This document shows, in pieces, positions 44,141 through 55,826 of a stretch of 64,000 nucleotides of DNA. How positions within the stretch are numbered: the first letter of the stretch is position 1; each line of letters starts with the position of its first letter. The position numbers and the translations under genes were made by a program. The notes beneath the pieces are model-generated. The model had not been told where the DNA came from. It searched no databases and saw only the letters and a program-made list of their open reading frames with translations. This DNA comes from Toxonevra muliebris (taxonomy: Eukaryota; Arthropoda; Insecta; Diptera; Pallopteridae): positions 34,181,890 to 34,245,889 of the forward strand of contig OY829328.1 in assembly GCA_963691655.1 (NCBI GenBank). Reading direction: 5' to 3'.

Positions 44141-46031
44141 GTAATTGTAATTCTAAAATTTTATTTTGATTCTTAATATTTTTACTTCTAGTACCATATA
44201 TAATACATATTACATATATGATTCTGATGCACCATTGGTTACTTTTCATACCAAATTATGAAAGAAATTTATTTTTATACACTCTTCAATAAATATCATA
44301 ATAAGTCAGATTTTTAAAACCCAAACTATATATAAATACAAAAGAATTTTAGTTCTAAAAATCTTATTTTTTTATTTAAAATGTTTTAACTTTAAGTTTC
44401 TTGAATAAAAACCATTATGTAAAATAAAACTTAAAATTGAATTGATCTGGTTATTAAGGGCTGAAAAAAACTAAGAACTTAAGCTGTTAATATATGTAGA
44501 TATGGAGAAGAAAATAATATTTCTTAAATGTTAAAAATAAAATTTATAATTTTTTTTTTATGTATAAGAAAAATCAGCAATAAATTCAATTTTGTGGCTT
44601 GAAATCTGATGAACTCAGACACACGCCAAGCACACACAAATTTATACTTTAGTATATATATATCTGCATACATACATATACATGTGCATAAATAAATAAA
44701 TAAGAGAATAAACATTTCATATATTATTTATACATTCAAAGGCGCAAAGCAAAAGGATTTTCATTGAAATCCTAGTGTTAATCCTTTGCAATTTTCGAAA
44801 ATATTTTCACTTGATTTTCGGTTGTTTTTTTCGTATATATTTTTCCATGTTTGCTACAACAATAAAAAAGGTGGACATGAGGATAAACATTATGGCGCCT
44901 ACATATTTACACAAATACACATTTATATGTGCAGATATGTACAGATATGTACAGATATATATGTATATATATAAGTCTGTTTATAAAAGTAGCAATTTTA
45001 TATATACACATGCATGAAGCCACGTACTCTCTTAGAGATTTTTTTATACTAACACACACCACTTGCAATATCAATACTAATAATAACAACAACAACTATT
45101 GCTGATGACATACACCAATTTTTTGTTGTTGTTCGATGAAATAGCTACAAAAACAGGACCATAAATGGTAAAGAAAAAAGAGAACTTCGAGCAAAAAAAA
45201 AAGGTAAGAAAGGGCAGTACAACTAAAGTCGCCGTAGTTGTCGCTTTCAGCCTTCTACGCTGGTATATGGCTGGTACACAGGTGTTGAAGTACACTCGTT
45301 TGAAATTAGTTACGTGACATCCTTCATCTTTGTGCATACATATGTACATATACATATATGTATAGGTGTATTTATGCATATACACATACCTTCAATATAT
45401 TTTCTTTTGTATATTTGTGTGTATGAATAGAACAACATTCTCCATTACCGCATGTCAGTCACGTTAGCAATTACTTTAGATGAGACTAATTACATGCATG
45501 TGTATGCAGTTTATACGTATGTATATATATATTTATATATACATATACATATATTTATGTGCATATGCTTGTGACACTTTGCGGATAGTTTACGATATAT
45601 TTATGTACTATATACTTATACTCACAAATACATACATAGTAATATTTTCTGCAAGATTTCGTGCCTTTCATACGAAGAGGCAAATACCACATGCACACAT
45701 ACTCACACACATTCATAATTAATGGGGGTGAATATACGTTCATATTCTTAATGAATTGGATATGCTGACGTGTTCTTGGCGAGTAAGTATGTGTTGGCAT
45801 AGCATAACAACTCATACATACATACATCTTTAAGTGATTTCTGAACGAAAATATAGAAATTTAATGTGGACTAATCTGAAAAAAAAATTACTTGGAAGGT
45901 TAAGTATACTTGCACTTTATGACTTTTTTACTGAGCGCAAGTAAACGTTTTTGGTAGGTATGGCTCGTTTGTTCCAAGACTGTTATAACCAAAACAAAAA
46001 ATTGAGTTAAGTATGTAGAACTAACTGTTGT
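44141..46031. other. AT-rich DNA with dense TA/TATG/CATA simple sequence
   Basis: Long runs of ATGTATATAT-type and ACATATACAT-type sequence (44640-44710, 44930-45010, 45330-45410, 45510-45660). Tyr/Ile/Cys/His-rich open frames here are products of these repeats. No gene found. Confidence 0.6.
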
Positions 46032-46035
46032 TTAA

Positions 46036-46393
46036 TCCCTTCACAATAACTTCTCTAGAGGCAAAAAAAAATCGTGCCACTTATGCGTCGTGATCGCTAT
46101 AGCAGCATCTAAAAAAAAAATAGCTTTACCCGATATGGTATGAGTATCAATGGGTATTCTAAGGTTTTTGGGGTTACTGAATCTGAATTTGTAGTCGAAA
46201 TCAGAAAATTCAAAATGGCAACCAAAAAATGTTAAGTTTAATGAATCTCGCTGAAAATGCTTATTTGGGGGTTTTTAAGGTCCCTGAATCCTCAAAAACA
46301 TAAAATATGACAATATCATGTTTCTGTAGAACATTATTTTTTTACAAAGCATTTTTGGTACGAAAACTTTATTTTCACGGCACTGTCAAAGGG
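46036..46393. mobile_element. Candidate TTAA-flanked element (358 bp)
   Basis: TTAA at 46032-46035 is followed by TCCCTTCACAATAAC, and TTAA at 46394-46397 is preceded by GGCACTGTCAAAGGG. Aligned as inverted ends (CCCTT-CACA against CCCTTTGACA) they are similar but gapped. GTGCCAC (46074-46080) and CGGCACTG (about 46378) add weak inverted support. Composition inside is unremarkable. Confidence 0.4.
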
Positions 46394-46979
46394 TTAATGC
46401 TTAACCTTATGTAGACAAATTATAACGGTATAATACAAACTCTTCTCGTGCGAAGAGTTTTTTGCGGAAAGGTTAGTTCATTGAAATCTATAAATGCATG
46501 TCTCTCGAAAATTTGTTTTTTTATTTGACTAATGAAAGTCTTGCAGAAAACGAGCGATATCTTAAATTTTAACTGAAAATGGAACAGGTTTTTTTTATTA
46601 TCAGCAAAAGCCTGATTTTGTTTTTAATATGTTGTCGAAGCAAACTGGATATATAAACACATTTAAAGCAACCATGCCTTCTTCTTTTATGTTATAAATC
46701 TTCTCACAGAGATCTCTATTATTCCACTCGGAGTAAGTAGCTCTTGAGATATGCCGTTTATGGTGTTCATTTGGTACAATTAGTAAGTTACTATGTACTG
46801 CAATAAAATGTTTCTAGACAAATGCTGCTTATTGCAGTACCATATATTCATTATACGAAAGGACTGGACCCATTTCCTGAATACAGCAATTTTCTTTCAA
46901 TGGTTAACTGTTGGCAAGTCTGTGATTATTACTTAAAACTGTGTAACGATTTTAAATTCTTCAGATCCAGTAATATAGG

Positions 46980-47980
46980 CAGAATGTTGATCAGTTAAAG
47001 AACTACTCAGTGAATAAGTGCTTGAAACATATAAGCAAATGAATCAGTTAATGAAACAATAAATATATAAATAAATTGAAAGAATCAGTGAATACCACGA
47101 TGCATAAATAAAGTCAATGATTAAATCAATGCATGAGTTACTAATTTAATCAGTAAATATGTTATTGAATAAATGCATCACTGAAAAAACTATTGAATGA
47201 ATCAGTAAATGAATTATTGAATGAATCATTTTATGAATCAGTTAAAGAATAAATAAATAAGTAAATGGTATAATGAGTGAACTAGTGAATGAATTTAGTA
47301 TTGAAACATTGAATAAATAAATATATGAATCAAAGAATGGAACTGAGTGTTGGTTGTGTAAGGGAACTAATCAATAAATACAGTAATGAGTGAATTAGTG
47401 AACTAACTACCTAATAATCATTGAAAAGTAAAAGTAGCACTGAATGAAGTAGTAAGCGTATTAGGAAAGCAGTAAATAAATCTATTTCTGATTCAAATAT
47501 AAATTAGTGAATCATGGAGACTCTTTTCTTCTTCCCTATATTAAAAAAAATCCGGTTATTTGATTTCTTACTTAACAAACCGCTTATTAATTTCAGAAAC
47601 ATTTAATATAACTGCAAAGTTGCCAGTGAATATATCTGTTAATGGATCATTAAAATAACTTATAAATAAATCGGTAAATCAAGTAGAAAAAGTGAGTGAA
47701 TTTGGGAATCAGTAAGTGAATCAGTAAATAAACTAGTTAATGAAATAATAAAAATATTAATCCGTAAACGAATCAGTAAACCAAGTAGTAAAAGAATGAA
47801 AGACTTAGTCAATGCACGAATCCGGAAAAGAGGGAGTCATTAACCGGATAAGAAAATGAAACTGTAAATGAAACTGTGAATAAACCTGTAAATCAAGTAA
47901 TAAAACACAAATGAATGAATCCGTAAGTCAATCATGGAAATAATCATTGAATAAATTAGTGATTATTAGTGATTTGGTAA
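46980..47980. repeat. Degenerate satellite of about 12-bp TGAATCAGTAAA units
   Basis: About one kilobase consists mostly of diverged words such as GAATCAGTAAAT, GAATGAATCA, AGTGAATGAA and AATAAATAAG, with TGAATCA or TGAATTA recurring many times. Unit length drifts around 8-12 bases, so it is an old, mutated tandem array. No coding role. A similar AACAAAC-GCTT-TTWATTT word appears within it near 47575 and beyond its right end near 48062. Confidence 0.75.
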
Positions 47981-48348
47981 ATATTTCAATGAATAATTAA
48001 AATAAATTTAAATGGTTTTCTTTATCTTCAAGGCAAAATTTCGGATATTCAAATTTTCGATTAACAAACTGCTTCTTTATTTGAGAACATAGTATACTTG
48101 AATGTTCACAAGAGTGTATTTCTCGATGAAAATGTCAAGAGTTTACTATATTTTCCTTACTATTTGTCATATTAAATATCAAAAATTTAATATTTTGTTT
48201 TAATAAATTACATAACGTAGTTACATCTATTCATAATTTTTGACTGCTTTGCGCAGCTCAAATTTTTATTTTTTCATAAACATAAAAAAATATAAAATAA
48301 ATATTCACATGTTAACAGTTATTTGCTCATATGTACATATGTGTGTAT

Positions 48349-49866
48349 CACCGATTTGCGGGGAATTTTACTTAGTGCGGGGAATCGGGGAATGAACTGT
48401 TTTTTGCGGGAAATTTGAAACAGTTCAGCTGTTAGTCATTTAAGTCTGTAGAAAATTTTTTCTCAAATTTTATGTTATGTAAATCGTTCAACTTTTACAA
48501 TATTTCATATTTTAGGTCTTAAAATTTTTTTGTTTTCTTAAGGGTGCCCTGCACTTTCTTGGTTTGGAGAAATCGATTTTTAAAAAAGCGTGTAATTTGA
48601 AAGTATTATATTTCAAAAGCATTTTGCAATTTTCAGAAACTCAAAGTGCTATCGTAGATATAGACGATTATAGCGCCGAGTGTCAGTCAAGCCAAAACAG
48701 TTGCGTGGCATTTTGGCTTCCCTTTCGGTCGTTCAGAAAGATATGCCTTCGTCCAGCACCTCCTGTTTAATAACGGTTAATTCTTGCTGACTAATCTGCA
48801 AACTTACAAATTACGGTCAACCATCATAAAAAAGAAGTAAATTTTATATCTTAAAAACCGATAGTCAAAACTTTGAACCGTTTTTGCCATTGGCGCGTAT
48901 AGTATAAAATTTTAATTTGTTCTACTACACAACAATGATCCCAGGACATAATAGAGAAAAAAGTTTGTTCAATTCTTTCCTCAATTTGTAACGTAGTGTT
49001 TACGAAAAAAGTTCAATTTTCGAAAAAATTATTGGTAAAACAAAATAAACGTAGTATGTCCTAAGACCACAGTCATAATTTTTCTAAAGGCTTTTTTTTA
49101 GACCTTCCTGTTTTTTTTAATTATTACCCACTCCTAAAATTGATTGAGTTCAAACTTTCACAAAGCTTAGCCCTATTAGGTAGTAATTACCACACCAAAA
49201 CTCGCCAAGTTTGAAGGGGTAGAATTTATACATTTTGGTCAAACAGTTTCGCATCCATGTAACTAATCACCATTAGCATTTGGGAATATTTTTCGTAGAC
49301 TTTTTCGATAAATTTTTATTAAATCTATTGAAAAATGAAAAAAAAAGTAGTTTTGTCCTTTCTTTAAAAAAAAAAAATTGTTGTTTTTATTTGGGTCAAA
49401 AGAAAGCCTATGTCATTTCCTTGAGGAGTTTGAGGTCCAAAAGTGGGATGAGTCTTATTTATCTATCAAAATGACCAGCTCGTAAATCGAAACGCCCGAT
49501 TCGTTCAAATTTGGTGTGGCAACTACAACCCAATAGGACTAAACTTTGTGCAAGTTTGAACCAGATCCATTTTATGAGTGGGTCTTCTTGAGATGAAATC
49601 TCCCATGTGTCAAAGGAGTTCTGGAGTCTGAAGGTACATTTCTATTAACCTACCAGTCCTATAAAAATTGGTTAAGTTTTAGACCGAGAAAGTGCAGGGC
49701 CGCCTTAAAATAACCTAGACAAATTTTAAGCTAACGTAAAGGTATTTTTCGTTTTTATAAAATGTTAACTTATATTTAAATTACACCGGTGCGGGGAACT
49801 TGATCGAAAATCGGGGAATTTCTCTAGGGCTATCGGAGAGACACAAAAAATTAAATTGCATCCCTG
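48349..49866. mobile_element. hAT-type non-autonomous element, copy 2 (1518 bp)
   Basis: Flanked by a perfect 8-bp duplication GTGTGTAT at 48341-48348 and 49867-49874. The left tip (CACCGATTTGCGGGG) has lost part of the CAGCGATGCCAACT start seen in copy 1; the right tip GCATCCCTG is intact. Long blocks match copy 1, for example AATCGATTTTTAAAAAAG, CTGACTAATCTG and TACGGTCA. The extra middle part includes an inverted duplication (about 49128-49215 against 49500-49590). A 69-codon open frame at 48564-48770 has no recognisable domain. Confidence 0.85.
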
Positions 49867-49874
49867 GTGTGTAT

Positions 49875-50468
49875 ACAAATAAAGTAGGCTGATATTCATG
49901 GAAATAGACAAAAAACAAAACAATGGATGCGTGCAAGGCACGCAAGATATTTGATGTGTAAACAGTTAAACCAACTGAATGCCATATACATAAGCTCACA
50001 TATGTAAAGCCATTTATAGGGATTTGATGTATAATCTATATGCTTAGGTAAATAATTCAAATTAAAAGAATTCTTTTATAAACTTAAAAATTTATTAGAT
50101 ATCATTATCTTTTATATATGTAATAGCCCAATTCACTATAAATTGCAAATTACCTTGCATCAATGCAAATGCAAATGCAAATTTTTGTTTCATATCGCAT
50201 GTATTTGTTGTTGGGATAGCAGAAATATTTTGCATTTGTACCAAATCGTGAATAGGGCTGATATCTTGTAGTCGAATCATTTTTTTTTTACTCAATGCAT
50301 CGGGCACGATATGCTCGCATATACGCAACTGCAACTGAATCTTTTTTTCCGCGCTTTAAGTTTTTCTTCCGGTCGATTTGAAAATTTTACATAACGTCGT
50401 ATAGGTATATGAATTTGTACACACATACGCCAAATCAATTCTCATGCGACGATAAGTGCTTTCCGCAT
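49875..50468. other. Non-coding, with a candidate small inverted repeat
   Basis: GCCCAATTCACTATAAATTG near 50127 is similar to the reverse complement of about 50243-50262 (AGCCCTATTCACGATTTGG), enclosing about 135 bases. It could be a miniature element, but tips and target duplication are unclear. Three overlapping ATGCAAAT octamers lie at about 50164-50182. Confidence 0.35.
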
Positions 50469-50472
50469 TTAA

Positions 50473-50664
50473 CCTTAGAAAAGCAACAGGCGTGCCAGTC
50501 ACCCCACTACTTTTTAAATGATTTGCCTTAACTGCATTCAATAAAAAATAAGAAACAATGTATTTTCTTTGAAGTAAATAAGTGATTTTATAGTAAATAA
50601 GTTTGATTTTTTCTGTTTAACATTTGCTATTTACATAGATAAAAAAAGTGTTGCCTTTCTAAGG
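50473..50664. mobile_element. 0.2-kb TTAA-flanked miniature element, copy 2
   Basis: TTAA at 50469-50472 and 50665-50668. The ends CCTTAGAAAAGCAACA and TGTTGCCTTTCTAAGG are inverted copies with one mismatch. Read in reverse, the interior matches copy 1 at 25573-25784 (AAAATCACTTATTTACTT, then AATGCAGTTAA, then GGGGTGACTG). Non-coding. Confidence 0.85.
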
Positions 50665-50668
50665 TTAA

Positions 50669-52870
50669 TGTACAAAGCAAAATTTTTATAATGCCGTGAT
50701 TTGCTATCATTATCACTACATTTTGTTTATACATTTATTGAAACCTAGATTCTTTATTATTTTCATTTTGTATTGTTTTTATATTTTAAAAAATATTTAA
50801 TTTTAATCCAATCTAACTAACCAAATGCAAAATCTATCAAATGCCTGTGTTTGCTACGGCGACTTCTCTGCTTGTATGGTATAGTCGATCTCCACACGTT
50901 TAACACCAACAAATAATTCTGCCACGAATAAATGTACACACACATTTTGTTTTCGTATGCACATATATGTGTGAGTAAATTGATCGAAACATAAACAAAC
51001 AAACTCCACTCGTATTTTAATTTCTCCCTCTCTTCTTCTCTTCTCTTTGTTGGTTAGAGTAGCACAGTCATACCGCGCAGTAGTGTGAGCGAGAGAGGAA
51101 CTGGACGTTACAGTTATCTTACATCTTACGATACAGTTATTCTTACATTTTACACATTTAAATGCACACTAAAATGCTTACACATCAAAAAAGTAAGATT
51201 TCTTTGGGAAAAGTCAAGGTTCAACTAAAAGTACGAAGGCAACGGAAACATTTGCTATTGAATGACACTCTTTACTTCACAGATGAGCTATTGTACAATA
51301 TATAATTTCCTGTTTACTATTTATGCACAATATACATACCTATTTAAATATCAGAATCATGCCTCTATTGAAAAGAAGCTAATAATTTCCTTGATACAAT
51401 AACAACAAAGCAACAAACAACAACTAAGAGTAACAGTAATAGCAATAACAACAGCATATCAAAATATTACAACATATAGGTTTTCAAGCCTTCAGCATGC
51501 TTTTGTTGCCAATAACTCAAGAAGACAACAATGTACATAGCTAGATGTAGCGAGAGTGCAAAGAGAAAGAGTACGGTAACTGTGGCAAGGAAATACTATT
51601 TAATAAACTGGCTTCATTTAGAGTTGCACTGGAGAGGAGTGTTAAGGAGTTAAGAAGTATGATGTGGCATGCGGTATCGGTATCATAACTTTGTTACTAT
51701 TTGTAATGGCGCCTTAGCTCAGTAAGAACATAAGTAAGAAAGTTGCATGAAAATTGTTTTTGTTGCTGCTGTTTTTTACTAAGTTTTTGTATATATTTTA
51801 CATTCTTTTTTACATTTTTATTTTGTAGTTAGCAGTAGTAGTTATTTTGTTGTGGATGTATGTAAGTTGTTGGCATCATAATCCCTGTGAATGATGTGCC
51901 TTGGCATGTGGTGTATATGTTGTATACAGCGCAGTCAGTAAAGCAATTTCAATTTTAATAGAATGAGTTTAATCTGTGATATTATACATATACCTATATA
52001 TTTATCACGTAGTAAAATTTTTATACACTGAGAGAAATATCTTAGAAATTACAAAAAAGGGAGAAAACTTTCCTACACTCAATTTCCAATGTGCAATGTA
52101 TATTGGCCACCTCCTTCACACACACACACGCACAAATTAAAATGAATGGATCCTTAACGCTTACAGCAAACACTACAATATAATGATGGCAAAAATTTAA
52201 ACTAAAGAAGATATAATTCATACATATGTACTAACATACACTTATACAAAAAAACAAAGTAGAAAAAGTACAAGGAGATTATCCTGTTTAGGCACTTAAC
52301 ATCTTAAGACAAGACAAGACAAGTCAACTAGGAAAGCATTTAGTATCTTGTACAAACACAAAAACCAAAACTAAAATAGTTTCAGAGATATATGGTATGC
52401 ACATAAATACACTTTTGTATGTATGTATGTATATATGTACATAAAGATATGCTGCATTGCAGCAGTAGTAGTAAAAAGTATAATAGTGCAACATGCGACA
52501 CATAACAGATTAAAACGAATACTACTAGAAGAAAGAACGCACGCACACAAACATACATATAAACACTCTTTCAAGAAAATAACAGGAAGTAGACAAAAAA
52601 TGTTAAGACATTAGGGAAACTTTTGTGCTTGTAAATTTTCAAGTTGATTTGTAGGTAGATAAAAAAAAATTAAAGTGTATATACGAGAAATATTTAAAGT
52701 TAATTTAAAGCTTGATTAGCTAAGGAAGGGGAGGATAAGCATATATAAGGAGATTAAAATTCTCAAAAAGCTTTTACTAATTGGTTTTACTTATAAACTT
52801 TTTACTAAGTGATGTGCATTAAAACCCTGTATTTAATATATAAAGAAATTGTAATAGATCGGCATTTGTT
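50669..52870. other. No gene recognised
   Basis: AT-rich DNA with CAACAACAA-rich (51400-51460) and ACACAC-rich (52110-52130) patches. No coding, tRNA or inverted-repeat feature that I can support. Confidence 0.5.
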
Positions 52871-52877
52871 CATAGAT

Positions 52878-52985
52878 TATTAAGCCGCCTGCGATAGCAT
52901 AATTAGGGATCACTTATGCGCCACAATGTCTGGTTTTGGTATCCCTCCGAAGCTCATTAGACTCTGCATTGTCGTGATTTTTATA
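52878..52985 (+). pseudogene. RTE reverse transcriptase scrap
   Basis: One plus-strand frame reads ACDSIIRDHLCATMSGFG followed by IPPKLIRLC, the same block as FDSTIRYHLHAAMSNFG in the relic at 29.1 kb, extended by the conserved IPxKLI-L motif of RTE reverse transcriptases. Neighbouring DNA is too decayed to follow. Confidence 0.65.
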
Positions 52986-53291
52986 CGATTTTGATGGTAT
53001 AGGAATGAAATATTTTATACTTTATCCGAAACTTTATTGATTAGTACCAATATTTTGTTTTTTATTTGAAGATATCAATTCTGTGGTCAAAAGCAGTAAT
53101 CGCTTGTAATCATCTAAAAAGTTCATTGTTTGCCACTCTACGTAAGCGAATACGTTTCTTTTTTTTATAATTTTTGTTTTAAAAAACATAGAATTTCGGA
53201 GATTTTACGTGTATGTGCATTGAAATAAGATGAATACGATAGCATTTATAACTCAATTCTTTTTAAAGTCGACTTTAGAGATTATTGAGGA

Positions 53292-54030
53292 ATAGACGTA
53301 GCTATTACCCAACGATGACACAACAATTATATACATTTTAATGAAGTATGCCAAATTTGATAATTCATTTACTTTGGAATTTCCTTCCATGTCACTCTTT
53401 TTGAAAACTTCACTTATATAGGAGGTACCACACCCACTTAACCGAATTTGGCCATTTCAGAGCTTTACATTCTTAAGTTTGCTCAAGTTTTTTTGAGCCA
53501 TATCTTAATATATTGATGTGTCCATACCTACGACAGAGTATTAACTTTGATAAGAACTTAATTTTAATGGCCCACTGGAACGATTTCCATAGTTTTTGTA
53601 TGAAATACTTTACTCCTTACCTTGACTCCTTAAACCGATTTACGTTGCATTGGTATTAATATTTTCTTTGGTATTGTGTTTTAAAGATTTCACTTGCAAC
53701 GAAGATAGACGTAGCTATTGCCCAATATTTATAATTTTCACAAAAGTTATTCTAAAGGCTATTTTAATGTTGAGGGGACCAATCTTTGATTTATCTTATT
53801 TATTATTTCCTTTGATATATGTATGGGAGGTACCACGTCCACTTGACCGTTTTCCCCCATTACAAAACTTAAACCTCTTCCTGGTCATGAAAAATGTTTG
53901 CAACAAGGTTGGTTGAGATTGATCAGCTCTTACTCGAGTTATCGTTCACACAGACAGACCGGCGGACGGGCGGATATACGAACATGGCCAAATAGATTCC
54001 GCTGTGTACGCTGATCATTTATATATGGTC
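53292..54030. repeat. Diverged direct duplication of a 0.4-kb module
   Basis: ATAGACGTAGCTATTACCCA (53292-53311) recurs with one change at 53704-53723. GGAGGTACCACACCCACTT (53421) recurs as GGAGGTACCACGTCCACTT (53826) in the same order, at a distance of about 405-412 bases. The second module leads into CACACAGACAGACCGGCGGACGGGCGG-type sequence (53947 on) and TACGCTGATCATTTATATAT. From memory such a GACAGACGGACGG block recurs in many fly genomes, so the whole is probably one or two copies of a dispersed repeat of unknown class. Confidence 0.6.
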
Positions 54031-54065
54031 ATATGAACACATGTACATACTTACTTCTAATTACA

Positions 54066-54084
54066 CAGTAGTAGTAGTAGTAGT
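54066..54084. repeat. (GTA)n microsatellite
   Basis: About six trinucleotide units in AT-rich DNA. Confidence 0.9.
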
Positions 54085-54539
54085 TTTTTAGCACCTGAGT
54101 GCATCCCAAAAAAAATTAAAGGGGCGTTCCCATGAAAAGTGAATGGTATGTAAGAGCTCAAATTTTTTATATACAGCCTTGAACGTTTACAGTCAATGCA
54201 ACAATAGTGTATGTATGTAGACTAGTTGCAATGAGAAAAACGCAACAAAAAAAAAAAAACAAAAAAATATATAGGACGGTTTTGGTAGTTTCTTTTAATA
54301 TCTCAATTCAGCGAATCAAAAACCTGTAATTCTGGGTTACAATTGTAACGAAACCTTCTTTCTTTGGCTGGGGTAGACTTCAAAGGTTCTTCTTGTTACA
54401 ATATTTTGCAGGAAACCCTTACTTTTGTTGCGACAGAAACACACTATATCATTAGTTCACAATTCTTTTAATTTAATAATATCTCTAAATAAATCATAAT
54501 TCGGTCTCACAAATCTTTGAACTTATTAATACAAAAAAA

Positions 54540-54915
54540 AAAACAATGCTGAGGGCTGCCTGAAGCGCTGCTGTGCGTCGTAGGAAAACAATGCTGAGGC
54601 GCTGCCTGAATAACCGGGTGGGTGCGCTGATGTAGCGCTGCGATGCAAAGGGTAAATTCCGATGCCCACCGTAGCGTGACTGCAGTCTGGATACGCTGGT
54701 GTAGCGCTGTGATGGTGTCAGACGAGAATACAATGCCGAGCGTAGTGTGTATAACTATGTGGATGCGCTGGTGTAGCGCTACACTGCGAAATGTGAATGC
54801 CAATGCCGAACGTTATGTTGTGGTGCCAGATGAGAATAACAATACCGAACGAGGTGTGTATAACAATGTGGATGCGCTGATGTAGCGCTGCAATGCGCAC
54901 TGTAAATGCCAATTG
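54540..54915. repeat. GC-rich minisatellite with GCGCTG-TGTAGCGC hairpin core
   Basis: The core GCGCTGRTGTAGCGC appears at about 54624, 54694, 54764 and 54873, so units are about 70 bases with one longer unit of about 109. Each core can fold because GCGCT pairs with AGCGC across a five-base loop. The first 60 bases instead repeat ACAATGCTGAGGSGCTGCCTGA (at 54543 and 54587). GC content is far above the surroundings, and several frames on the minus strand stay open, giving ALHQRIHIVIHT-type repeats. I regard this as a consequence of the repeat, not a gene. Confidence 0.8.
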
Positions 54916-55560
54916 TTTTTTTCCTTGCTTGCGTTTTTTTTTTTTTTCTTTTCCAATGGTGGTATACAGGGGCGGTGTTGGTGTACATGACCGCAGCCAA
55001 GCATTGTGCGGCCATAATTTGTATCAGCAAATTTGGTCGTCACAAAATATTAGTAACTTATATAGCATTTTGACAAACCTATAAGAATTGAATTACCTTG
55101 AAGTTATACCTAAATTTAACACTTCAGACATTAATTAAAAAAAGTTATAAACACAAAAATGTGTAAAATTTACGCCAAATCGTGAATTTTCAAATTTTTT
55201 TATGATCAAAAAACTAATTTTTTAGGTAGATCTACAAACTACAGTCATACACATACTTCAAAAAACTATATATTGTTTTTTTTCATACAATTCTAAGAAA
55301 CTCTAGAGTGCACGCAGTAAAGGAAGAATTTTCGAAGAAAATTTCACATTCATTGCTATAACTTGCTAAATTTTGAATACAATTGCATTCAGAAACTCAC
55401 TTGAACTCTTAAATATGTTAACAATAAGCACTGTAAATTGCAAAAATAAATAATGAATAGTTTTGAAAAAAATAATCTGCAAAAAGTACTTGTTTTTCGC
55501 GTTCTATACCTGGCGACCCCTTTAATAGTATTAAATATCACACAAACAAAACTAAAGATA
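54916..55560. other. No gene recognised
   Basis: AT-rich DNA with a T run (about 54937-54950). No feature supported. Confidence 0.5.
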
Positions 55561-55566
55561 TAAAAT

Positions 55567-55618
55567 AAAGTCATGACTATGAAAAACTAACATTTCGATT
55601 TAATTTTCATAGTCTCTT
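55567..55618. repeat. Solo end fragment related to the 34.7-35.5 kb element
   Basis: AAGTCATGACT and GATTTAATTTTCATAGTCTC lie in the same order and spacing as at the right end of the element at 34662-35496. No left partner was found nearby. GACTATGAAAA and TTTTCATAGTC within it can also form a small hairpin. Confidence 0.55.
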
Positions 55619-55826
55619 AAATATCAGTTTTATTTTAGTTGACTAAATTTAGTCATGATTAAATTGTTAGTCATAATCACCAGTATATGAATTAAACATA
55701 AGTCATTCAATAATTAGTTTTAGTCATATTGACAGAGATATTAAAACTTTAATACTGAACTTAAGTAGTTTTAAACATGGTCGGCTTAGAGTAGTGTTTC
55801 AATAATACCCAGAATCTATTGTTTAA

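Noticed and set aside
46980..47980. Possible CRISPR-like repeat array
   Set aside because: Units are short, diverged and lack regular spacers; the DNA is eukaryotic in character.
50161..50182. Three overlapping ATGCAAAT octamers as an enhancer
   Set aside because: A short hexamer repeat explains them; no gene lies nearby.
51705..51735. tRNA-like GCGCCTTAGCTCAGTAAG
   Set aside because: A-box-like start only; no B box or stems follow.
54494..55043. Several overlapping minus-strand open frames with His/Arg/Ile-rich repeats
   Set aside because: They follow the minisatellite units and overlap one another in different frames; no start context or domain supports a gene.
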